From positions 1-5,046 of the forward strand of contig PMLO01000221.1 in assembly GCA_003158895.1 (NCBI GenBank): 5,046 nt of DNA, given 5' to 3'. The first letter of the stretch is position 1, and the number at the start of each line of letters is the position of its first letter. Source of the DNA: Propionibacteriaceae bacterium. Lineage in GTDB: Bacteria; Actinomycetota; Actinomycetes; Propionibacteriales; Propionibacteriaceae. The notes beneath the pieces were generated by a model. That model worked only from the letters and a program-made list of their open reading frames with translations, was not told the origin of the DNA and did not search any database. Both the position numbers and the translations under genes were made by a program. This document shows positions 1 to 4,502 of the stretch, one piece after another.

Positions 1-24
1 ATCGGCATCGGCATCGGCATCGGA
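1..24. repeat. Hexanucleotide tandem repeat (ATCGGC)n encoding an Asp-Ala tail
   Basis: Four consecutive units of ATCGGC, the last ending in A instead of C, start at the window edge. On the minus strand they read GAT GCC repeated, giving the acidic tail D-A-D-A-D-A-D of the DUF1028 protein. The tract may continue outside the window, so its full length is unknown. Codon use in the tract is monotonous (only GAT for Asp), although Asp elsewhere in this gene is mostly GAC. This suggests recent expansion by slippage rather than selection on individual codons. Confidence 0.85.
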
Positions 25-732
25 CGATGCGTAGCCGAGCCGGCGGAGATGCCCGGCAACCTCCTCGTACAGCGCTGAGTCCCATGGCTGTACGTCCTCG
101 GGGCTGCCCAGGACGAGCGTCGCGACGTCGTACACCCGGGCGAGCTCGGTCGGCGCGTTCGGGTGGTCGTCGACGCGCACGTCGGCGAGGATGCCACTCG
201 CGTCGTAGCCGGTGCCGGCCTCGTGGACCACCAGCGCGGCGCTCTGGCGGCCGCGAGAGTCACCGCCCGCCGCATCCCCGGCCAGCAGCGCGGCGAGCAG
301 CCGCTTGTCGAGCGACTGGCCGGCCGTCGCGAGGAACGCCCGCTCCATCTCGGTGACGACGTCGGGTCCGGTGAGGATGTTGCCCTGGATCGCGTACGCC
401 TCCTGCGCGTCGCCCTTGGCGATGCCTCCCGCCCAGTCCATGCATTCGGCACCCGTGTACGTGGCCGCTCCGTCCGGGCCGACAGCACCGACCTGGCGGG
501 ACTCGCGGCCCTCGTCAGCGGCGACCGCGACGTCGAGCGCCGCCTGCGTCCCCGTACCCGCCGCCAACGCGTCGAGGATCTCGGCCCGGTAGGCGAACCG
601 GCAGAACGACTGGCTCGCCACCGCCCCGACTCCGACCCGCACCTCGGGGACGATCGCCCCCACGCAGACGAACTTGCTGGCGACCGCGACGCCCCAGGCG
701 TTGCCGGAACGTGCGGCGATGGAGAAGGTCAT
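1..732 (-). CDS. DUF1028-family protein, putative Ntn-hydrolase fold (C-terminus cut by window edge)
   Basis: The reading frame is open for 244 codons from ATG at 732 to the left edge, where it is cut off. It begins MTFSIAAR, followed by NAWGVAVASKFVCVGAIVPE (residues 11-30), GVGAVASQS (34-42), ECMDWAGG (96-103), YAIQGNILTG (113-122), LLAALLAGDAAGGDSRGRQS (145-164) and VDDHPNAP (187-194). This order of motifs is that of the DUF1028 family (COG3342), which is placed in the Ntn-hydrolase superfamily. The Thr after the initiator Met would be the candidate nucleophile if the protein is processed like other Ntn enzymes; that is inference, and no substrate is established for the family. No signal peptide or membrane segment is visible. 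The last visible residues are an acidic Asp-Ala repeat. No Shine-Dalgarno sequence precedes the ATG, so the mRNA may be leaderless. The gene is divergent from the flavin operon. I am sure of the family and unsure of the activity. Confidence 0.9.
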   Translation of the reverse strand, partial: MTFSIAARSGNAWGVAVASKFVCVGAIVPEVRVGVGAVASQSFCRFAYRAEILDALAAGTGTQAALDVAVAADEGRESRQVGAVGPDGAATYTGAECMDWAGGIAKGDAQEAYAIQGNILTGPDVVTEMERAFLATAGQSLDKRLLAALLAGDAAGGDSRGRQSAALVVHEAGTGYDASGILADVRVDDHPNAPTELARVYDVATLVLGSPEDVQPWDSALYEEVAGHLRRLGYASSDADADAD

Positions 733-738
733 GACGGC

Positions 739-744
739 ACAGTA
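739..744 (-). promoter_or_regulatory. Possible -10 element for leaderless transcription of the DUF1028 gene
   Basis: On the minus strand TACTGT, which fits the actinobacterial -10 pattern TANNNT, lies six bases before the ATG at 732. That is the spacing expected if transcription starts at the A of the start codon. No Shine-Dalgarno sequence precedes this ATG, which agrees with a leaderless mRNA. No convincing -35 box is seen at the usual distance. The motif is short and could be chance. Confidence 0.25.
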
Positions 745-784
745 GGCAAGACTGGGCGCCTGCGCGACATCACTCACAGCCTGT

Positions 785-806
785 CGAACGTTGTAAGGAA
801 TATTCG
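785..806. promoter_or_regulatory. Imperfect palindrome in the divergent intergenic region, possible operator
   Basis: The 22-base segment has matching ends CGAA/TTCG and an inner TT/AA pair. Six of eleven symmetric positions agree. It is the most AT-rich part of the divergent region between the DUF1028 gene and the flavin operon, 47 bases before the monooxygenase start. A MarR- or TetR-type dimer could bind such a site. No regulator gene is in the window and the symmetry is weak, so this is only a candidate. Confidence 0.2.
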
Positions 807-841
807 TCGGACCCAGATCGTTTCGATTTCAACTACTTCAT

Positions 842-846
842 GGGAG
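842..846 (+). promoter_or_regulatory. Shine-Dalgarno sequence that fixes the monooxygenase start
   Basis: GGGAG lies six bases before ATG at 853. The frame stays open much further upstream, back to 163, but that stretch is the antisense of the DUF1028 gene and shows no family resemblance. This site therefore decides the true start. Confidence 0.7.
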
Positions 847-852
847 TGCGAC

Positions 853-1944
853 ATGCATTTCGGGATCTTCACCGTCGGGGACGTCACGACCGATCCGACC
901 ACGGGGTACACGCCCAGCGAGCATGAGCGGATCAAGAACACGGTGACGATCGCGAAGAAGGCCGAGGAGATCGGGCTCGACGTCGTCGCGTTCGGCCAAC
1001 ACCACAACCCGCCGTTCGCCGCGAGCTCGCCGACCACCACGATGGCGTACGTCGCGGCGCAGACCGAGCGCATCCTGCTCTCGACGGCGACCACGCTGAT
1101 CACGACGACCGACCCCGTACGGATCGCCGAGGACTACGCGCAGCTCCAGCACCTCGCCGACGGCCGCGTCGACCTCATGCTCGGCCGCGGGAACACCGGA
1201 CCGGTGTATCCGTGGTTCGGCAAGGACATTCGCGACGGCATCCCGCTCGCCGTCGAGAACTATGCGCTCCTGCGAAGGCTCTGGGACGAGGACGTCGTGA
1301 CGTGGGAGGGCAAGTTCCGTACGCCGCTACAGGGGTTCACCTCCACGCCGCGCCCGCTCGACGGTGTACCCCCGTTCGTGTGGCACGGCTCGATCCGCAG
1401 CCCCGAGATCGCCGAGCAAGCCGCGTACTACGGCGACGGCTTCTTCTCCAACCACATCTTCTGGCCCGCCTCGCACACGAAGCAGATGGTGGCCCTGTAC
1501 CGGCGGCGCTTCGAGCACTATGGCCACGGCACGGCCGACCAGGCGATCGTCGGGCTCGGCGGTCAGGTGTACATGGCGAAGAACAGCCAGGATGCGATCG
1601 CCGAGTTCAGGCCGTACTTCGACGTCGCCCCCGTGTACGGTCACGGCCCGTCCCTCGAGGACTTCATGCAGCAGACGCCCCTGACCGTGGGGTCGCCGCA
1701 GCAGGTGATCGAACGGACGCTCGGCTTCCGCGACTACGTCGGCGACTACCAGCGCCAGCTCTTCCTCATGGACCACGCCGGGCTGCCGCTGACCACGGTG
1801 CTCAAGCAGCTCGACCTGCTCGGCAGCGAGGTCGTACCGGTCCTGCGCAAGGAGTTCGCCGCCCTGCGGGGTCCCGGCGTGCCCGACGCTCCCACGCACG
1901 AGTCGCTGCTCGCGGCGCGCCAGACCGAGCCGGTCGCCGTATGA
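853..1944 (+). CDS. LLM-class flavin-dependent oxidoreductase, CE1758 family (FMN-dependent luciferase-like monooxygenase)
   Basis: This is a 363-residue protein with a luciferase-like TIM-barrel fold. It should use reduced FMN and oxygen to oxidise an unidentified substrate in the cytoplasm. The N-terminus MHFGIFTVGDVTTDPTTG (1-18) is the beta-1 strand and loop typical of the CE1758 subfamily. It is followed by KAEEIGLDVVAFGQHHNPPF (36-55), in which the usual E of the EHH motif is Q; TERILLSTATTLITTTDPVR (71-90); LADGRVDLMLGRGNTGPVYP (101-120); and PPFVWHGSIRSPEIAEQAA (173-191). The length is normal for the group and the gene appears intact. ATG at 853 is chosen because homologues start with this motif and GGGAG sits six bases upstream. 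The stop overlaps the start of the next gene by four bases, which codes for its partner reductase. The true substrate cannot be read from the sequence. Confidence 0.93.
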   Translation: MHFGIFTVGDVTTDPTTGYTPSEHERIKNTVTIAKKAEEIGLDVVAFGQHHNPPFAASSPTTTMAYVAAQTERILLSTATTLITTTDPVRIAEDYAQLQHLADGRVDLMLGRGNTGPVYPWFGKDIRDGIPLAVENYALLRRLWDEDVVTWEGKFRTPLQGFTSTPRPLDGVPPFVWHGSIRSPEIAEQAAYYGDGFFSNHIFWPASHTKQMVALYRRRFEHYGHGTADQAIVGLGGQVYMAKNSQDAIAEFRPYFDVAPVYGHGPSLEDFMQQTPLTVGSPQQVIERTLGFRDYVGDYQRQLFLMDHAGLPLTTVLKQLDLLGSEVVPVLRKEFAALRGPGVPDAPTHESLLAARQTEPVAV

Positions 1945-2546
1945 CCCGATCGATCGTCGTCGTCAGCGCCGGCCTGGCGAACCCGTCGTCCACCCGGTTG
2001 CTTGCCGACCAGCTCGCCACCGCCACCGACCTGGCGCTGCGCGGGCATGGTGACGCGGCGGACATCATCGTCATCGAGCTCCGAGAGCTGGCCCATCCGC
2101 TGGCAGACCACCTGCTCACCGGGTTCGCCAGCGGGGCGTTGGCCGAGGCGATCGAGACCGTACGACACGCTGACGGGCTGATCGCCGTCACGCCGGTCTT
2201 CGCCGCGTCGTACTCGGGGCTGTTCAAGATGTTCTTCGAGGTCCTCGAGCAGGACCTCCTGCGCGGCAAGCCCATCCTCCTCGCCGCCACCGCCGGTACA
2301 GCCCGGCACTCGCTCGTGCTCGAGCACGCGATGCGGCCGCTGTTCTCATACCTTCGGGCCATCACCGTACCCACGGCCGTCTTCGCGGCGACCGAGGACT
2401 TCGGCGGTACGGGCTCGGGCGCGTTCACCGAACGCATCGCGACCGCCGCGGGCGAGCTGGCCGACCTCGTCCTCGGATCCCGTCGCGCCGTGCCGTCAGA
2501 CCCGTTCGAGGACGTCACACCGTTCGACCAGCTGCTCAAGGGCTGA
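1941..2546 (+). CDS. LLM-partnered FMN reductase, CE1759 family
   Basis: This is a 201-residue flavodoxin-like protein expected to reduce FMN with NAD(P)H and pass it to the monooxygenase encoded just upstream. Visible motifs are a hydrophobic beta strand IVVVSAG (5-11) leading into the FMN-phosphate loop (GLANPSSTR, 11-19), the flavin-contact region TPVFAASYSGLFKMFFE (84-100), which resembles the TPEY..S.PG.LK segment of NADPH-dependent FMN reductases, and ILLAATAGTARHS (112-124). The C-terminus DPFEDVTPFDQLL (187-199) is the conserved tail of the CE1759 family. ATG at 1941 overlaps the upstream stop as ATGA and has no clear Shine-Dalgarno sequence, so translation is probably coupled to the monooxygenase. 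Both genes look intact. Physiological role and electron donor preference are not visible. Confidence 0.92.
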   Translation: MTRSIVVVSAGLANPSSTRLLADQLATATDLALRGHGDAADIIVIELRELAHPLADHLLTGFASGALAEAIETVRHADGLIAVTPVFAASYSGLFKMFFEVLEQDLLRGKPILLAATAGTARHSLVLEHAMRPLFSYLRAITVPTAVFAATEDFGGTGSGAFTERIATAAGELADLVLGSRRAVPSDPFEDVTPFDQLLKG

Positions 2547-2579
2547 CCTCGCTCCGGCCGCCTCATTCGTTCCGTCGAA

Positions 2580-2613
2580 GTGCAGGTTATGACGGCACTC
2601 GCAGGACCTGTAC
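2580..2613. repeat. Degenerate hairpin of the GTGCAGGT repeat family
   Basis: GTGCAGGT at 2580-2587 can pair with ACCTGTAC at 2606-2613 over eight positions, one of them a G-U wobble in RNA. The loop is 18 bases. The left arm has the same core as the stronger repeat starting at 2622, so this looks like a decayed or partial copy of that element, placed 33 bases after the FMN reductase stop. Confidence 0.5.
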
Positions 2614-2621
2614 GAACTCGT

Positions 2622-2681
2622 TCGATCAACGTGCAGGTTCTGACACCCCGATTCGGCCCTCAGAACCTGCACGTCGATTGA
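2622..2681. repeat. 22-bp inverted repeat (stem-loop), possible terminator of the flavin operon
   Basis: The arms at 2622-2643 and 2660-2681 are reverse complements at 20 of 22 positions, including a perfect 14-bp core, CGTGCAGGTTCTGA against TCAGAACCTGCACG. The 16-base loop is 2644-2659. No T-run follows on the plus strand. The position 75 bases after the reductase stop suits a terminator or an mRNA 3'-end-stabilising stem. It could equally be a dispersed REP-like intergenic repeat, as the nearby degenerate copy hints. Confidence 0.75.
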
Positions 2682-2785
2682 TTCGGCTCGATCGGCTCCT
2701 GAGCCACCCCCGAATGACCAGCACTGTGATTGATCCGGAGCCGGCGCCTAGGTGACCGGCCAGCCCCTTCGTGACGGGCGACCGT

Positions 2786-2797
2786 CATCGAGGGGTC
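2786..2797 (+). repeat. TCGAGGGGTC repeat, copy A
   Basis: This is copy A of a motif found four times in 271 bases. The core is at 2788-2797. The core is also framed by a local inverted repeat, GTCAT (2784-2788) and ATGAC (2798-2802). The 16 bases 2783-2798 recur exactly, inverted, at copy C. Confidence 0.75.
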
Positions 2798-2870
2798 ATG
2801 ACACGCCGCCCACATCGCTGGCACGAGCAGTTGTCGACTCCCCGACCCAGCGGCCGGATGACACTCCTGG

Positions 2871-2880
2871 TCGAGGGGTC
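2871..2880 (+). repeat. TCGAGGGGTC repeat, copy B
   Basis: This is an exact copy of the 10-base core, 83 bases after copy A in the same orientation. The bases that follow, GCGACACG, resemble those after copy A (ATGACACG), so similarity extends to about 18 bases with two differences. Confidence 0.75.
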
Positions 2881-2918
2881 GCGACACGCTCAGCATCGTT
2901 CCCAGCGTCTGCCGGTGG

Positions 2919-2934
2919 TGACCCCTCGATGACG
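2919..2934 (-). repeat. TCGAGGGGTC repeat, copy C (inverted)
   Basis: TGACCCCTCGATGACG is the exact reverse complement of 2783-2798 at copy A, a 16-base match. The core is at 2920-2929 on the minus strand. Copies A/C or B/C could pair in single-stranded DNA or RNA. Confidence 0.75.
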
Positions 2935-3020
2935 TGCCGCAGGAGCGCGTCCATATCTCGACGCCGACGTCGGGTCCCGCCCGCTCCCCGTGACAGGCGC
3001 CGAAGGTGCCGGGGACAACC

Positions 3021-3104
3021 TCAGGGACCGGATGTGCCACGTGCGCCATCGAGGGGTCAGGGCACCCGCCGGATCGGAGCACCCACGTGGCGCGCGGTCC
3101 CTGA
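3021..3104. repeat. Two-part inverted repeat (long stem) upstream of the membrane-protein gene
   Basis: The outer arms TCAGGGACCG (3021-3030) and CGGTCCCTGA (3095-3104) are perfect reverse complements over 10 bases. Inside them, GCCACGTG (3036-3043) and CACGTGGC (3084-3091) form a second perfect 8-bp pair, separated from the outer pair by 5 bases on the left and 3 on the right. The loop (3044-3083) carries copy D of the TCGAGGGGTC motif. The structure ends 21 bases before ATG 3126, so it may be a leader RNA fold, a roadblock/terminator or a palindromic intergenic repeat. Confidence 0.65.
3048..3059 (+). repeat. TCGAGGGGTC repeat, copy D
   Basis: The core is at 3049-3058 and shares ATCGAGGGGTCA (12 bases) with copy A. 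It lies in the loop of the larger inverted repeat 3021-3104, 67 bases before the start codon of the membrane protein gene. Confidence 0.75.
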
Positions 3105-3125
3105 CGGGGTAGAGACTGGGTCTCG

Positions 3126-4502
3126 ATGACCGCGCGGATCGATGACGTCACCAAACCTGTACGGGGGGCCAAACAACGACCGACCCCCCGGTGGGTGGGG
3201 TGGTTCCTCATCGCCACGCCCAGCCTCGCGGCCGCAGGGCCGCTCTGGGGCGCTGGGCCGTGGACGACGTTCCGCGCCGCTGTCGCCGTACTCTTCCTGA
3301 CCGCCGCGTGGGACTGGTGGCGGTTCCAGGACCGGTCCCGCACGTTCTTCACGATGCTCGGCATGGGGATCGCGTTCCAGGTCTCCGGGATCATCGCGCT
3401 GGCCTGGTCGAAGCCTCCGTCGGACGCCGCGTGGCACGAGCTGCTCGGCGTCGGGCTGATGTTCGCCCTCGGCGTGGCGCTCGTACAGCTCTATCGCACC
3501 GCCGAGACCGTGCTCACGATCGCGCGCGGCTGGCTGTACATGGTGGTGCTCGTCGAGGTCGTCAACCTGTGGGAGCTGGTCAGCGGGAGCCGTCTGTCGA
3601 ACTATCACCTGGCCCCTGACCGGCGCGGCACTCCCGGCTGGTCGGACATCGCCGGCCCGTTCGGGACCCCGAGCCAGCTCGCGGCCGTGTTCGTCATGGC
3701 GGCGATCGTCATGGCTGTGGGCTGGTCGCTCGAACACGACCGGAGACTGCGCTGGGCGTACGTGGCCGTCTGCGCGCCGATGCCGTACCTCCTCTGGCGC
3801 ACCTCCTCGACGCTCGGCCTCCTGCTGTTCGTGATCGTGGCCGTGTGCTGGCTGGCCGTGTACAGCTGGGGGCGACGGATCGGTATCGCCCTCCTCGTGG
3901 TCGTGCTCGTCGCGCTGCCACAAGGGCGGTCGTTGCTGGTGTCGCTCTGGCGGCAGATCAGCACGCTCTTCGGCGGCACCACCGATGCGGCCTTCTCGGC
4001 GGGCGACGCGTTCAACCTCCTCCGCGATGGTGCCGTCCTGCTGGTGCGCTCCACGTGGATCGGTGTGGGCCCAGCCGGCTTCCCGTACGCGATGACGACC
4101 CGCTCCACTCCGTACTTCACCCACGCCGTCGTCACCCCCCACAGCGCAATCGTCGAGATCACGAGCCAGTACGGGATCGGCATGTTCGTCCTCGTCACAT
4201 TGGCCGGGATCGGGCTCGCCAAGTGGGCGATCGACCGTCTTCGCCGTACAGCCCGGCAGCCACTGCGCGGCGCCCCGCGGATCGTCGCGATGTGGACCCT
4301 CGTGGCGGTGCTGATGTGGCCGCTGCTCTCGATGCTCGGCCCGACGTACCTCGACCAGTCCGTGGCGGCGCTGTTCGTCGCGACCGTGGCCATGTGGGCC
4401 CGTCACATCGAGCGACCGCTCGGGCGACGCGTGCGTCCGTCCGAGGTCGCCTTCCGCAACCTGCCACCTGCGCCGGTGGCACAACCCACCAAGGAGACAT
4501 GA
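3126..4502 (+). CDS. Multi-pass membrane protein, O-antigen ligase/polymerase-like (Wzy_C/WaaL type)
   Basis: This is a 458-residue integral membrane protein with a basic cytoplasmic N-terminus (1-22) and roughly 11-12 hydrophobic segments, among them about 24-43, 73-94, 104-124, 133-152, 184-200, 227-247, 250-266, 347-366, 384-404 and 411-425. Features resembling O-antigen ligases are GPFGTPSQLA (177-186), like the family's G-F-x-N-P-N-x-L-A region, and an extracytoplasmic loop with GVGPAGFPY (313-321) followed by TPHSAIVEITSQYGIG (337-352), where His339 matches the conserved His of the usual H-N-x-x-L-x-x-x-x-E-x-G motif. Such proteins join or polymerise lipid-linked glycans at the outer membrane face. 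ATG 3126 is the first usable start after an in-frame stop at 3102-3104; its ribosome binding site is weak. It overlaps nagA. The family assignment rests on these local motifs and topology, so the exact reaction is uncertain. Confidence 0.72.
   Translation: MTARIDDVTKPVRGAKQRPTPRWVGWFLIATPSLAAAGPLWGAGPWTTFRAAVAVLFLTAAWDWWRFQDRSRTFFTMLGMGIAFQVSGIIALAWSKPPSDAAWHELLGVGLMFALGVALVQLYRTAETVLTIARGWLYMVVLVEVVNLWELVSGSRLSNYHLAPDRRGTPGWSDIAGPFGTPSQLAAVFVMAAIVMAVGWSLEHDRRLRWAYVAVCAPMPYLLWRTSSTLGLLLFVIVAVCWLAVYSWGRRIGIALLVVVLVALPQGRSLLVSLWRQISTLFGGTTDAAFSAGDAFNLLRDGAVLLVRSTWIGVGPAGFPYAMTTRSTPYFTHAVVTPHSAIVEITSQYGIGMFVLVTLAGIGLAKWAIDRLRRTARQPLRGAPRIVAMWTLVAVLMWPLLSMLGPTYLDQSVAALFVATVAMWARHIERPLGRRVRPSEVAFRNLPPAPVAQPTKET
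4462..4490 (+). promoter_or_regulatory. Two mutually exclusive hairpins just upstream of the nagA ribosome binding site
   Basis: TGCCACC (4462-4468) and GGTGGCA (4475-4481) form a perfect 7-bp stem with a 6-base loop. GGTGG (4475-4479) can instead pair with CCACC (4486-4490), directly abutting the AAGGAG at 4491. Both lie within the last codons of the membrane-protein gene. They could modulate coupling or mRNA processing between the two genes, but the region also encodes a Pro-rich tail and the symmetry may be incidental. Confidence 0.35.
4491..4496 (+). promoter_or_regulatory. Shine-Dalgarno sequence of nagA
   Basis: AAGGAG is followed by ATGATG. The distance to the first ATG (4499) is two bases, which is too short; to the second (4502) it is five bases, which is acceptable. 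This favours 4502 as the start. Confidence 0.75.

Larger units (their letters stand above)
2547..3125. other. 579-base intergenic gap without a credible gene, dense in repeats
   Basis: Open frames cross this stretch on both strands, but none shows a recognisable domain, a good ribosome binding site or the codon pattern of the neighbours. I see no tRNA, rRNA or transposase remnant. The gap contains two repeat families (GTGCAGGTT-type near 2580-2681 and TCGAGGGGTC-type at 2788-3058) and a composite inverted repeat at 3021-3104. The promoter for the downstream membrane-protein/nagA operon should lie here, but I cannot place a convincing -10/-35 pair. Confidence 0.7.

Noticed and set aside
163..852. 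N-terminal extension of the monooxygenase frame back to 163
   Set aside because: The extension is antisense to the well-supported DUF1028 gene, has no family resemblance, and the Shine-Dalgarno sequence at 842-846 plus the conserved MHFGIFTVGD start place the true start at 853.
2740..2760. Small hairpin GCCGG/CCGGC as a terminator
   Set aside because: A 5-bp stem with an 11-base loop and no T-run is not distinguishable from chance in GC-rich DNA.
2547..3125. CRISPR array or transposon remnant in the repeat-rich gap
   Set aside because: Repeat copies are irregularly spaced, one is inverted, and the core is only 10-16 bases. There is no transposase fragment and no clear target-site duplication around the inverted repeats.
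3111..3128. Possible DasR-type (dre) operator near the start of the nagA operon: GAGAC-TGG-GTCTC
   Set aside because: dre sites have the arrangement GGTCT-AGACC. Here the halves are in the opposite order, and the stem is only 5 bp, so a DasR site is not supported.
3122..3147. Further copies of the TCGATGAC half of the repeat at the membrane-protein start codon
   Set aside because: CTCGATGAC at 3122 and TCGATGACG at 3139 match copy C, but they lack the CCCC core and the words arise easily from Asp-rich coding sequence, so they are not counted as repeat copies.
2660..3394. Long minus-strand open frame across the intergenic gap into the membrane-protein gene
   Set aside because: It has no recognisable domain, overlaps the start of a well-supported gene on the other strand, and its composition reflects the repeats. 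Long spurious open frames are common in high-GC DNA.
2296..4258. 13-base identity GTACAGCCCGGCA at 2296-2308 and 4246-4258
   Set aside because: Both lie in coding sequence and spell Thr-Ala-Arg in the same frame in unrelated proteins. The flanks do not match, so this is probably chance aided by the GTAC bias.
3057..4484. 475-codon minus-strand open frame opposite the membrane-protein gene
   Set aside because: The translation is rich in Arg, His, Gly, Glu and Asp with no motifs, typical of an antisense shadow, whereas the plus strand encodes coherent membrane helices.
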